64,000 bases of DNA, taken from the NCBI RefSeq assembly GCF_023375975.1, contig NC_064410.1, positions 54,236,501 to 54,300,500 on the forward strand. Reading direction: 5' to 3'. Origin of the DNA: Astyanax mexicanus (taxonomy: Eukaryota > Chordata > Actinopteri > Characiformes > Acestrorhamphidae). The stretch's first letter is position 1. Each line of letters opens with the position of its first letter. Below the pieces are notes generated by a model that saw nothing but the letters and a program-made list of their open reading frames with translations, was not told the origin of the DNA and did no database searches. The position numbers were made by a program, and so were the translations under genes. Positions 37,001 through 45,717 of the stretch are shown one piece after another.

Positions 37001-40000
37001 GCCTGGCCCGTCAGGGGCTGTCCTACCCCAAAGACCACCCTCACCATGGCAACCAGTACCAGGTCCACCATGATGTCATTACAGAGGAAGTAAGATTTGT
37101 AAGTTTTTCTTTCTATTTTTAAATCTAAGATCATATACCGTATTTTTCGCACTATAAGGTGCACCTAAAGTCCTTTAATCTGCAGTCCAACGTGTAATTT
37201 GGTGCACCTTGTGTATAAGTTCTACCAGTCAGGTATTAAGGAGCAGTAAAGCCACTCCACTAAAGTACAGCGTTATAAAGAAATTTCAGTGAAGTTTTGT
37301 TTATTTAGGCGCCTCCAGCAGCGAGACCTGCTGAATTAGAAGGGAAACATGTTGACACCTGTGTTCCTTACTAGTGGCACATAAAATGCACCTTGTAATT
37401 CAGTGCGCCTTATGTATGAAAATAGACCAGAAGACAGACGTTCATTGAAAGCCTTACCTTGTTTAGAGACAGTTACTCCAACAAAAGCAGAATAATGAAT
37501 GAATGAGCAGGAGTTCCAATACTTTTGTCTAAATAGTGTTGGTAAATAGACTAGAAAATACAGTAAATAGAACTTTTCTTAAGCGTTTTTAGCTAGACAC
37601 TTTTTTAAAACTTTTAAATAAACAGTCACAAATCTCAGTATAAATTGATATATTTAACAGTTTCACACATAAAGCAACCCTTTGTTTAACCTTTTCTTCA
37701 GCTGTTTACTCATGGTTCAGAAATTACTTTGGGGTTGGGAATCAATAACAGGCCACTGTGTGATAGTATTATGTGGATACAATGTCTCAGATTATCTTCA
37801 GACAGACCCTGATGGGAACACACCTTCGGACTTGTGTCTTGTCCTTGAAAATGATCTGTCAGTGTTGGTGCAGCATCATTGGCCTGATCCAGCTGAATGT
37901 GCTCTGTAGCTCAGAGAGAAGCTGAAGGAGCCTCCTGATTTACTGCTGAAGGCTGTTGGTTTAATTTACGCTGGCACTTCTGCATTACGGTGTTTTTCCT
38001 CCGGGTGATGGATGGAATACTAAGCGCTGTTACCTCATTCCAAATACTTTCACCCTTTTTTTTGTGTTTACTGGAACGATTTGAATTGGTTAATATAACA
38101 GGCTCAGTGAGGAGAGGCTGGAGATCTAAATCAGCTCTGGGATAAATAGGGTGTCTAGTGAAATCTGCTCAGTCTGAGCAAATAAAAGATGCCATCCTTT
38201 CTGGAGGCAGTCAGCTTGGACAGACGCCAAGACTCTCATCATCTGCAGCGTGACTGGCTAAGAAGATGAGCAGCTGTAATAAGTGTATCAGAGATTATGG
38301 CTTCTCTACGTAGTCTTATTTTTGGTTCTCCAGTGGATCTTTTTCCTTTGTGAATACTCTGTCTCTCGCCACTCCTCCAGACTCTTGAATTATTATGCGG
38401 GGTGCTCCCGGTCTGCGCTGCTCTGGGACCTAAGGGCTCTTTTTTTAATCTCAACAAATTAAGGAGAGTGGTTTTACTGGCTCAGTCAGGCACTTAATCA
38501 AGTAATGGCCCCCTTTACGTAGCCCCCGCAGAACCGGCAGCACATCAGAGGAAGATTCATAAGGGCTGGATCCAGTACCGGCTCTAACAAGGTTACGCAG
38601 ACCTGATTGGTGCTGCCACTGGTTTCCACATATTTTTCCATTCTCACTTCATACATTCTAATCATACCGTCTCTAACAAGCGCAGAATTAGTGTCTCCCT
38701 GAAGATAACCGCCCCGCCTCCACGTTTCTGCCTAGCTGTCTGATTTTTCCCTATCTCCATAAAGATTACGTAAGCATGTGTGTAAGTGATCTTTATTTGT
38801 ATAGTACATTTCTAGAACAAAAATATAGATAAGTAAACATAACAAACACTTTACGGACAAAAAGGACCAAGGTATCAAATAATATATGTCAAATAATCAT
38901 CAACAGGTCATCATCAGAATGCTGTGTCTTTTGGTATTGCATAACTCTCACAAAATTCAGTCAAGAGTCAAGTCAGGAGGCTTTTATTGTCGTTATATCT
39001 GAGTGCAGGTACACAGTGTAACCACATTACATTCCTCTGGAACCATGGTGAAACATCGAACAACAATACGATAAAACTATAACACTACAATAAATATATT
39101 AAATATAGGAGGCAAGATAATATAACAGACAGGACAGTGCAGTACCAGTACTGTACAAATAAAATGTGCATGGTTAGGATAGGGTGCAGGGATATGTAAC
39201 ATACTGTAATATATAGAACTACATGATCACAGCTGTAACTGAGGTAGAGAGTTTATAGTTTTTATGGAGTAAAGCAGCAAATATTGCTAATAGGGATATA
39301 GACATTTCGATCTGTATGTGTGTGTGTGTTTGTGTGTGATGGGTGTTTTTTTAGTGCAGTCTTTGTGTGTGTGTGGAGAGATTGAAAATTGAGGGTTATT
39401 AAAGAGAGTTTTATTTTTTTTACTATTTGTAATATTTATAAGATTTCAGACTACACAGAAATATTCGCCATATTTCCCAGCTTAATCATTTTATTTTCAG
39501 TTTCCATGCATCTATCCTGTTATGTACAGGTTGGGATATCACTGATGTAAAAAGTTACTTTCTTAAAGGGGCGGTGTTATCCCAGAACTACACAGTGGAG
39601 AATATTTGGACACATTTAAAACGCTTAACATTTTTATCAAAACTAAATAAGAAAATGTCTTGTTTAAAAAAGAACTATGTATCCAAACAAAGCATGTCAG
39701 ACCCCCACATTAAAGAAAACTGCATAAAATGTACAAAAAAAATGTATTGTTCTTTAATATGTGTAATAATGTGTTCATTCAGAGTAAATGTTGAAAAATG
39801 TATTTGTACGCAGTGTTAGTACACAGTTCCAGGTTTGAGAGTGGACACTTAATGAAAGTCAGTAGTGTATGCTGGGGTCTTGTTTTTACAGGCTGATAAG
39901 TCAACACTAGAACTGTAAAATCTGTTCTGGTCTGATGTCATCTCTTTTATTTAAGGGAAATGGTGCAGTGGTTGCCTCTTCCACTGAAGACGTCAGCACA

Positions 40001-43000
40001 GAGACCGACTACACCGGAACCAACACGTATGTGAGATTCGATGTGCCGAAGCTAAAGATTAAAAAGAGCTGGCCGGGCATCAAGGGTAAGATCACACAGG
40101 CAATCAGCACACTGATTCAGTAGCTAAATATCTGTAACCTACACGCGCCTCTGCAAGAATGTCTGTGAAATGTGTGATATTAAAAAAGCAAAAATGAAGA
40201 CTTTTCAACTTCAGAATATTCTGTAGATTAGAAACCCATTTCAGAATACACAAACAGAGAGGTACTACTCTACAGAAATGTTCATACTGGACTGGAGTCG
40301 GAACATTTACTCCATTGTTGTACTATATGTTATCATATTTTCTTTTGGTACAAGAGGCTGTATGATAGTACAAACCCCAGTATCTCACACTTAAATATCA
40401 CTTAGGTTACTGGGTATCATGTTAAAATAAGGATACTTTGTACAGGGTTTATAAATAGTTTATTAATGGTAATTAATTAGGTTGTAAATACTTTAAAAAC
40501 ACCTAAATAAAAGGGCAACAATGGTCTGTCATTTGCCAAATAGTGATTCCGCAAAATATATACTGTTAAACCTCTTTATACTAATAATTCAGATCTTTCA
40601 GGATGCTTTTCTTATTTTTTTTTATCAGTCAGTATTAATATATTTGTTTATAATGTTATTCATTAGTCAAATGTTTGGACATCCTAAATTCAGTGTTTTT
40701 TCTTTTTTTTTTAAATGCAGTTTAGATAATTACTACAGTCATCCAAACTATGGACCCAGAATATTTTTTATACTTTAAGGAGCACCTCTTGTTTAGATGA
40801 CATATTTGCACACCTTGGCTGGATTTTCTTCAAATTTATGAGTTAGAGTCACCTGGAATGGATTTCCGTTAACAGCTGTGATGAACTCATCAAGAGTTAA
40901 TTACTTGAATTTCTTGCCTCGTAATGTGTTTGAGAGCATCAGTTGTAGAGTTGGTATTATAGTGAATAGCCCTATTTAAGTAATATTCTTAAATCCATAT
41001 TATGGCAAGAACTAACTACTCAACTAAGTAAAGAAAAAAATACTTTAAGAAATAAGGGTCAGTAAATCCGAAAAATTTAAAGAACTTTGAAAGTATCCTC
41101 AAGTGCAGTCACAAAGCCCATCAAAAACATTATGATGAAACTGGCTCTCATCAGGATCGCCACAGGGAAGGTAGAGCAAGAGTTATCGTAGAGTTCATCA
41201 GATTAACCTGCCTCAAAAAGCACAAGTTAACAGCTCCCCAGATAAGAGCACCTTTATGCTTCACAGAGTATGTTTTGGTTTGTTTAACACTTTTTTAAAT
41301 TACTACATGATTCCTAATGTGTTCCTTCATAGTCTGGTTGACTTTACTATTCATTTACATTGTAAGAAAAAAGAAACAATAAGAAGAAAATATAAAAAAT
41401 AAGTCTAACTAGTGACTGTTTTTCTTTCAGATATGATCCTGCATCGTTATGTGGTGTCCCGCGTGATTTGGACCTACATGCTGTCCATCGCTGTCACCTA
41501 CTTCATCACGCTGTGCCTGTTTCCAGGCCTGGAGTCGGAGATACGCAACGCCACACTGGGAGAGTGGCTACCCATCCTCATCATGGCCATCTTTAATATG
41601 TCAGACTTTGTGGGCAAAGTGAGTTTCTGAGGGGTACAGTAATTCTTGATCTTCCTTTTTCAGGTTGGTCCTAATGAGAGCCAGTTTCATCATTAAGTTT
41701 TTGATGGTCTTTGCAACTGCACTTGAGGATACTTTCAAAGTTCTTGACATTTTTTAGATTGACTGACCTTATTCCTTAAAGTACTTATTTTCTTTGCTTA
41801 GTTGAGTAGTTCTTGCCATAATATGGATTAGAACCTTAATTTCTTAAAGTATTGTTTTTCTTTACTTATTTCTTTAAATAATATGGGCTATTCACTGTAT
41901 ACCAACTCTATCTCTTCACAACTTTACAACTGATGCTCTCAAACCATTGTTCCACACTCATCTGTATGTATTTATTTTAAAAACACCTAAATAAAAGGGC
42001 AACAATAGTCTGTCATTTGCTAAATAGTGATTCTGCAAAATATATACTGTTAAACCTCTTTATACTATTAATTAAGATCTTTCAGAATGCTTCTCTTTAT
42101 TTTTTTCATCAGTCAGTATTAATATATTTGTTAATCACGTTATTCATTAGTCAAATGTTTGGACATCTTAATTTCAGGGTTGTTTTAATGCAGTATAGAT
42201 AAATTATAGATAAATTATAGACAAATTAAAGTCATTCAAACTATGAACCCAGAATATTTTTTTAATATTTTAAGTAGCTCCTCTTGTTTAGATGACAGCT
42301 TTGCACATCTTGGCTTGATTTTCTTTTGACTTTCTTTTCACACCTGTATTCATCTGCAGATCTTGGCTGCTTTGCCGTACGAGTGGAACGGCATGCGTCT
42401 GCTCTTTTTCTCCTGTGTGAGGGTGGTCTTCATTCCACTTTTTATCATGTGCGTGTTCCCGGTGCCAAAACCCACCCTCAGTCACCCGGCGTGGCCCTGC
42501 ATCTTCTCCCTCCTCATGGGCGTCACCAACGGCTACTTCGGCAGTGTGCCCATGATCCAGGCGGCTGGAAAGTTGCCGCCAGAGCAGAGGGAGCTAGCAG
42601 GTAAATCTGCTGACTGTAAAAGGTTCAGATATGCTAATGCTGCTGGTAATGATTGTAGGGGCCAGTTAGCATTATTCAAATAAGGACATATAATCAGCAG
42701 GTGCCCACTAGCTCTCATGCATAGTTAGCTATATTAGCATTTTGGGTGAAGTGGGTGAGTTAAAACATGGCGAACATCACATTGGTTGACTATAAAGTGT
42801 GTTTAGTATTTTTGTCTCAAACAAAGTTGGTAATGTGATTTTTTACACTGTGTGATGAATTGTTAACTTTAAACAGATGCTACGTGCTTCAGTTAATTGT
42901 GAGCTACATTAGCCATGTAAAAGGAGCCAGTGTGGGATGCTAAACTGAACTAGCTTGCTAATTAATGATTAACTCAACATGATTAGCTCAAGAGCTTCTT

Positions 43001-45045
43001 TTGGTGGGTTTTGCCTGCAGTTCATCATCTGAAAGCCAGGGGACGCTATTTCTCAGGGGATGGATCCACAGAAAAACAAAATCTTAATAAACAAATTCAT
43101 ATGATCAAAAAATATAAAGTATAATATACACAAAATCTTATAAAATGTTAGTCAAACACACATATTAATAAATGACAATTTACAAGTAAATTGACAAGTG
43201 TTTGATTTTCAGAGTGTAATTAAGTTTCTTTAAGTCTATAGTAACACACTTTAACACTAAAGCATAACCGTGTGCAAAACTAATGGAAAAATAAATAGGT
43301 TTTCAGATCGGTTCAGAAAAAAATATGCATGTGTGATCATTACTTTTGCACATGACACATTATTATAATTATTATTCATTTGTTTTATTTTAAGAAGGTG
43401 ATCAAAAATAATACATTAGAGTTTTCTTAATAATTTGTGGTATTAGTATAGACTTTACCTGATTTATGCCACTGTAGGAGCCGAGAACATTCCTCTCTCT
43501 GTCTGATTTCTGCTGTTTCAGGGTAGTCAACAAAGACATTCATTAAACTCATTTGTTAAGTGTCAGTTTATTAGGCTTTGTGGAAAGCTCTCACAGGATT
43601 GACTCATTCTTTCCCACATCCTTTGTTAATTGGTTTGTTATTTGCTAAGATTTATTGTAAATTCATCAGATTAATAGGAAACTTACACCTGGCCAAAACT
43701 CAAGCTAATTTACTTAGATTGCTTGTTAAATACAGTGGCATGCAAATGTTTGGGCACCCCTGGTCAAAATCTCTGTTTCTATGAATAGGTAAGTGAGTAA
43801 AAGACCTGCTGAGCAATTTATTAAACTCTGGAGTACTGGTACACTGTTTTACTGTGCATACTGCGCAAAATCTATTCAAAATATTTTAAGTGGAGTGATG
43901 AATTTTAAATATTATTTTTGGATGGAGCATTTATTTAGGAATATTTAGAGACAGGTGAGTACAGAATTTCATAAAAATTGATTTTTGTAGTTCAAAAGTC
44001 AAAAGTACTTTCAAGCTGTGCAAATTACTTACCAATGGAGAGTTGACCATGCAGTGGGATCAAGTATCATGCCTTTTCCATGTTTGTTTTAGGTGTACTT
44101 ACACTAAGCTTACACGATTCTGCCCCCTCCACACTACATTTAAACAATACACGCCTTAGCACGTAGGTGTTGTGCTTAATTTAGCACCCCTGCCATGAAA
44201 AGCACCCTCTCTCGGGAGCAAGTAGGCACCCTCTCCGAGATAAAAGTGGACTACTCTACTTTAACTTACTTAGAAATATGTGCCAAAAGTCACAGTTATT
44301 TCAACCACGGTTACATACATAGTGACAGAGGGGGTGCTTTTACTGGTGGGGGTGCTGACTTTGGCACAACACTGCCATGTTTGTTTACAGGAATGTTGCA
44401 TCATTGACATCATCTTGTTCTGTGCTCGGTAGCGCTCACACTGCATGTGTACCGTACTCGAGTACAAGTAATAAAACCAGTTCGGAGCTATAACACTAGT
44501 CAAATGAGCCGTGCTTTGGGAGGTAACCATGCACAGCATGGGTTGTGTAGGGAGAGTACACCCTTATTGATTCTCAAAACTTTATTTCTTTAGAAGACTG
44601 CCACTGTATAATAGACATGTATTAACATTTTTTTAAAAATCAGTGAAGCAAATGTTGGACTAATTATGTCTTGGCTGATTGACTATATTTTGATGAAGTA
44701 TCGATTTACTGGATCACAAACACTAATATTGTCCAAAGTGACTCTAGGGGACGATTTGTATAACACAAATAAGAAAATGACATTGTCATATTCCCACTAG
44801 CTTTCATGCAGCACTTCCGAGTAAATGATGTTTTGCAGTGGGTGCATATTTGTGTATCCATTGTTTATTTGTTCTCATTTTTCTCATCTGAATCTCTGCT
44901 CTTTTCTACAGGAAACACTATGACTGTGTCCTACATGGCTGGACTGATGCTGGGCTCTGTGGTGGCCTATGCAGCGTACCGCTTCACTGCTCCAGGCTCA
45001 GGCCTGCACTCAGAGACTGGCTTAAACTTCACCCAGGGTTATTAA
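26537..45045 (+). CDS. slc29a4: Equilibrative nucleoside transporter 4 / plasma membrane monoamine transporter (whole gene, 10 coding exons)
   Basis: In mammals this SLC29 protein carries serotonin, dopamine and other organic cations (and adenosine at acidic pH) across the plasma membrane. Join: 26537-26699, 28771-28902, 30712-30825, 36358-36486, 36652-36726, 36833-37098, 39956-40085, 41431-41618, 42360-42600, 44912-45045. These exons total 1,572 bases, stay in frame with GT/AG introns, and give 523 residues (human 530). Eleven hydrophobic segments fit the ENT fold, with a large cytosolic loop after helix 6 (about residues 255-340). The human substrate-site residues Y85, Y112 and E206 correspond to Y83, Y110 and E204 here. 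FNMSDFVGK in helix 8 is an ENT signature. N-glycosylation sequons are at N376 and N518. No frameshift or premature stop is present, so it looks functional. The a or b status of a teleost duplicate cannot be settled here. Confidence 0.96.
26700..28770 (+). other. slc29a4: slc29a4 intron 2
   Basis: This intron is largely the 27.1-28.2 kb tandem array. The remainder is AT-rich with no exon. Donor is GTGAGA and acceptor is TTGTGTGCAG. Confidence 0.85.
27105..28170. repeat. Minisatellite of 'tttatagctgttactgaatca' units
   Basis: About 1.07 kb of tandem phrases: 'ttactgaatcatttatagc', 'gttactaaatcatttatag' and 'cagttatactgtagttg'. Lower-order units are about 20-23 bases, in higher-order blocks. 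One block of roughly 250 bases with 'gactgaggctattgttctta ctgaaccagttatagcttga' recurs at about 27630, 27880 and 28080. The 101-residue minus-strand frame at 27.0-27.3 kb is a repeat artefact. Confidence 0.9.
28771..28902 (+). CDS. slc29a4: slc29a4 exon 3: transmembrane helix 1
   Basis: It encodes residues 55-99. The conserved EEPVPDDRYH segment before the membrane is followed by helix 1 (about 66-86), which includes LLPYNSFITDVDYL. Y83 in PYNSF matches human Y85, reported to contribute to the cation-binding site. Splice phase is 1 on both sides; the donor is AAG|GTGAGG. Identity to human ENT4 is very high across the whole exon. Confidence 0.97.
28903..30711 (+). other. slc29a4: slc29a4 intron 3
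   Basis: It contains the solo LTR at 29325-29806. The remainder is AT-rich sequence without a supported feature. Confidence 0.85.
29325..29806 (-). mobile_element. Solo LTR of a retroelement, 5-bp target duplication
   Basis: ATAAC (29320-29324 and 29807-29811) flanks a 482-bp unit that begins TGTCATGG on the plus strand. Read on the minus strand it has a TATATATA-type promoter segment ('ccctatatatacacc'), an AATAAAG signal near the 3' end and a TGACA end. It is related to the LTR at 59578-60122 in inverse orientation (shared 'ctggtgcta aaggca' and 'actac..tacccagaa..gca' blocks). No internal retroelement genes are next to it, so it is a recombined solo LTR. Confidence 0.8.
30712..30825 (+). 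CDS. slc29a4: slc29a4 exon 4: transmembrane helix 2
   Basis: It encodes residues 99-137, with helix 2 at about 106-125 (SLTYILVALVAVVLNNVLVE). Y110 corresponds to human Y112, a reported substrate-site residue. It ends in LHTRITVG, conserved across ENT4. Acceptor TGTCTTGTCAG, donor GTGG|GTGAGT, phase 1/1. A 191-residue open frame overlaps on the other strand and is a shadow. Confidence 0.97.
30843..30892. repeat. Interrupted (CA)n microsatellite
   Basis: About 50 bases of CA with single interruptions (caga, cata), 18 bases after the exon 4 donor site. Confidence 0.95.
31190..31640 (-). repeat. LTR-like fragment of the 'tgtcagg-ttg-agcaggga' family
   Basis: It begins 'tgtcaggttgtagcagggag ... 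gcggacgcaaatgcgagttt ata' in the same way as the ends at 55053 and 56515 ('tgtcagggttgcagcaaggg'). By analogy it is read on the minus strand as the 3' end of an LTR. The far end and target duplication could not be fixed. Confidence 0.5.
31711..31936 (+). repeat. Left terminal inverted repeat of the Tc1 element
   Basis: It is 226 bp. The outer motif at 31711-31741 has core GGTCAAAAGTTTACATACA, and the inner related motif at 31908-31936 has core GGTCAAAAATATACATACA. These are the probable transposase binding sites by analogy with Sleeping Beauty. Confidence 0.93.
32110..33132 (+). CDS. Tc1-family transposase, Sleeping Beauty-like, 340 aa
   Basis: This cut-and-paste DNA transposase should bind the terminal repeats and move the element between TA sites in the nucleus. 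Its 340 residues equal the length of Sleeping Beauty transposase. Residues 1-57 form a paired-type helix-turn-helix (GAISKQLQVPRATVQTI). A basic GRPR-like hinge, SGRKRK, is at 58-63, and a second helix-turn-helix lies at about 66-112. The catalytic DD34E triad is present: D153 (WSDETKIELF), D244 (FQQDNDPKHT) and E279 (SPDLNPIENMW). The glycine-rich box KHGGGSIMLWGCF lies at 187-199. The frame ends VTKY-stop, two bases before the right terminal repeat. No key residue is missing, so activity is plausible but untested. Confidence 0.97.
   Translation: MGKSKELSVDLKKRIIDLNKSGKSLGAISKQLQVPRATVQTIIRKYKVHGTVVSLPRSGRKRKLSHAAERRLVRMVKSQPRITKKQVCKDLEADGTQVSVSTVKRVLHRHGLRGCRARKKPLLQKRHLKTRLKFAADHMDKDKTFWRKVLWSDETKIELFGHNTQQYVWRRKGEAFNPRNTMPTVKHGGGSIMLWGCFAASGTGSLQKVNGIMKKEDYLQILQENLKPSARRLGLGRSWVFQQDNDPKHTSKVVKEWLNQARIKVLEWPSQSPDLNPIENMWTVLKKRVHARKPSHLAELHQFCQEEWSNIRPEACQELVDGYQKRLVAVKMAKGHVTKY
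33134..33359 (-). repeat. Right terminal inverted repeat of the Tc1 element
   Basis: It is the reverse complement of 31711-31936, with the inner motif at 33134-33162 and the outer motif at 33329-33359. The repeat starts directly after the transposase stop codon. Confidence 0.93.
34010..34064. repeat. (CA)27 microsatellite
   Basis: This is an uninterrupted CA run. The Val-Cys-rich minus-strand frames crossing it are artefacts. Confidence 0.96.
34550..36125. repeat. Composite dispersed repeat in intron 4
   Basis: Related phrases recur at about 34880-35000, 35165-35310, 35350-35420 and 35990-36120: 'agattggccattagaaggctctgtgg', 'ttttcaaatctaaatggaca' and 'agcacaa'. The right edge ends 'gcttggacccttaattgctgcttgcag', a phrase common in fish dispersed repeats. 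The class is not assigned. Confidence 0.5.
36223..36310. repeat. TC-rich microsatellite near the exon 5 acceptor
   Basis: CT runs of about 18, 16 and 24 bases are split by 'ttgctccatcatt'-type spacers. The tract ends about 47 bases before the exon 5 acceptor and may add to the pyrimidine-rich context. Confidence 0.9.
36358..36486 (+). CDS. slc29a4: slc29a4 exon 5: transmembrane helices 3 and 4
   Basis: It encodes residues 137-180. Helix 3 is at about 138-155 (LFALGPLLFVSIFDVW), and helix 4 begins at about 165 (AYALNLISVGVVAFGCT). Acceptor CTTCTTGCAG, donor ACAG|GTATTG, phase 1/1. It aligns throughout with human YLLALGPLLFISICDVW...TVAFGCT. Confidence 0.97.
36652..36726 (+). CDS. slc29a4: slc29a4 exon 6: key glutamate of the cation site
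   Basis: Only 75 bases long, it encodes residues 180-205 (VQQSSFYGYMGMLPKRYTQG then VMTGES). E204 equals human E206 in helix 5, reported to be essential for organic-cation selectivity, and nucleoside-type ENTs have a different residue there. Acceptor CTGTCTACAG, donor GAAA|GTACAA, phase 1/1. The introns on both sides are short (165 and 106 bases). Confidence 0.96.
36833..37098 (+). CDS. slc29a4: slc29a4 exon 7: helices 5-6 and start of the cytosolic loop
   Basis: It encodes residues 205-293. Helix 5 finishes with STAGVIISLSR, helix 6 is at about 230-252 (TIIFFLISIGMEMMCFILHLLV), and the cytosolic loop begins RRTRFVRYYT...QYQVHHDVITEEVRF. Two donors lie nine bases apart in the same frame: GAA|GTAAGA (GT at 37090) and TTT|GTAAGT (GT at 37099). 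The second is chosen because human ENT4 keeps an equivalent V-x-F after the HHDV motif. Acceptor CTGTAAG (36826-36832) is pyrimidine-poor close to the junction but gives the conserved GESTAG. Confidence 0.93.
37138..37430. mobile_element. Palindromic MITE, 'cgtatttttcgcactataag' type
   Basis: The left end 'ccgtatttttcgcactataa ggtgcacct' and the right part 'gtgcgccttatgtatgaaaa taga' belong to a well-known non-autonomous family of fish genomes. Internal phrases repeat in inverted form ('aaggtgcacc' and 'ggtgcaccttgtgta'). It starts 40 bases after the exon 7 donor. Confidence 0.7.
38960..39215. repeat. Interspersed repeat 'ttttattgtcgttatatctgagtgc'
   Basis: The phrase 'gaggcttttattgtcgttat ... 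gaaccatggtg' followed by an ATA-rich 'acaggacagtgcagta' stretch belongs to a very common dispersed fish repeat. The segment near 20.24-20.47 kb is distantly similar. Confidence 0.55.
39956..40085 (+). CDS. slc29a4: slc29a4 exon 8: cytosolic loop between helices 6 and 7
   Basis: It encodes residues 294-337. A variable Ser/Thr-rich stretch (GNGAVVASSTEDVSTETDYT) is followed by YVRFDVPKLKIKKSWPGIK, matching human AYMRFDVPRPRVQRSWP. Acceptor TTTATTTAAG, donor AAGG|GTAAGA. The start is phase 0 and the end phase 1. The open frame continuing past 40085 is intronic. Confidence 0.95.
40490..41200. mobile_element. Decayed Tc1-like relic in intron 8
   Basis: The right part, read on the minus strand, has 'gagagccagtttcatcataa tg', 'tttttgatgggctttgtgac tgcacttgagg' and 'agttcttgccataatatgga'. 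It resembles the transposase region of salmonid-type Tc1 elements. A Tc1-like terminal phrase, 'agtcaaatgtttggacatcc', is at about 40667. The left block (40490-40840) is repeated directly at 41980-42330 in intron 9. No open frame is left. Confidence 0.7.
41431..41618 (+). CDS. slc29a4: slc29a4 exon 9: transmembrane helices 7 and 8
   Basis: It encodes residues 337-399. Helix 7 is at about 345-368 (RVIWTYMLSIAVTYFITLCL). The outer loop has LESEIRNATLGEW, with a glycosylation sequon at N376 that human lacks (human ...RHCILGEW). Helix 8, at about 383-398, carries the ENT signature FNMSDFVGK. Acceptor TTTTCTTTCAG, donor AAA|GTGAGT. Phase is 1 in and 0 out. The exon is 188 bases, not a multiple of three. 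Confidence 0.97.
41640..42330. mobile_element. Decayed Tc1-like relic in intron 9
   Basis: The left half (about 41660-41960: 'tgagagccagtttcatcatt aagtttttgatggtctttgc aactgcacttgagg') is the inverse of 40980-41170 in intron 8. The right half (41980-42330) is a direct copy of 40490-40840. It ends about 30 bases before the exon 10 acceptor. Confidence 0.7.
42360..42600 (+). CDS. slc29a4: slc29a4 exon 10: transmembrane helices 9 and 10
   Basis: It encodes residues 400-480. ILAALPYEWNG is followed by helix 9 (about 411-432, LLFFSCVRVVFIPLFIMCVF). After HPAWPCIF comes helix 10 (about 443-465, SLLMGVTNGYFGSVPMIQAAG), then the conserved LPPEQRELAG. Acceptor TTCATCTGCAG, donor GCAG|GTAAAT; phase 0 in, 1 out. 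Human ENT4 aligns without gaps in the core. Confidence 0.97.
42601..44911 (+). other. slc29a4: slc29a4 intron 10
   Basis: This is AT-rich. A Tc1-like left-end phrase ('cagtggcatgcaaatgtttgggcacccc', about 43734-43761, preceded by TA) is visible, and a possible inverse partner ('gccactgta') lies near 44600. The element is too decayed to delimit. No exon is seen. Confidence 0.75.
44912..45045 (+). CDS. slc29a4: slc29a4 exon 11: helix 11 and C terminus
   Basis: It encodes residues 480-523. Helix 11 is at about 483-501 (TVSYMAGLMLGSVVAYAAY), followed by a short tail ending N518-F-T-Q-G-Y. The NFT sequon lies in the C terminus, which is extracellular in ENT proteins. Stop TAA is at 45043-45045. 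Acceptor TTTTCTACAG. The first residues, G-NTMTVSYM-GL-LGS, match human exactly at the conserved positions. Confidence 0.97.
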
Positions 45046-45640
45046 TGCCTCCACACACTGAATTCATGCCTCACATCAATCTCATCAGGTGGCACTGTTT
45101 CTCATGTAGCAACTCAGCAGTCCCGACAAATCAAAGCTCCACAGCAGCAGCAGCCATATTTTGTGCCGGGTGCAAGGCTGTGCTTTTTTGAGTGGGGGAG
45201 AGAAGAGGGTCTCGCTGACACTGTAAAGAGCTGTATGTAGTCTGTGCTTCATTGTGTTGCTTATTCATGTTTTATGAAAGTGTTCTGATAAGCTTTAGAA
45301 GGGAGCTGTGTGCAGTCCGGTGATAAAGCTGGTTACACTGGGCTGTTCCTCTCTGACTTCCTTTGACTACCAGTCCTGTGGTGGTTTATGGCAGGAAACC
45401 ATGAGCTTTTATGCTGATATGCTGTAGTGACAGATTTTACTGGAAAACTCAGTTTGCGTTTACTTTTACCGGAAATCCTGTCCCATTAGTGATGCTTGAT
45501 ACGGGTCAAAGCTCCCAGTCCCTGAGATGAGAAAACTGTGTCTTTATTTAATCGTGCATTATGAATGTTGAAACCTTTGCTAAAGCAAAACTGAATGTGG
45601 ATCTTAATGAATAAACACTTTTTTGTATATTTTCTTTTGT
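45046..45640 (+). terminator. slc29a4: slc29a4 3' UTR with poly(A) signal
   Basis: The sequence after the stop codon is of mixed composition and non-repetitive. AATAAA lies at 45610-45615, followed by a T-rich stretch ('ttttttgtatattttctttt g'), the usual cleavage and downstream-element arrangement. The predicted 3' UTR is about 590 bases. A first repeat element starts near 45718, outside it. Confidence 0.75.
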
Positions 45641-45717
45641 TTTCCATGTTTCTCTATATTATTTAAGCCTTTCGGTGTTGTGAAAAATACACTATATAAC
45701 TAGATTACAGCGTGCAA

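Larger units (their letters stand above)
37099..39955 (+). other. slc29a4: slc29a4 intron 7
   Basis: It holds the MITE at 37138-37430, a non-repetitive less AT-rich stretch at about 38380-38650 (see findings), and a dispersed repeat at 38960-39215. A GT-rich tract is near 39315-39380. No extra coding exon was seen. Confidence 0.85.
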
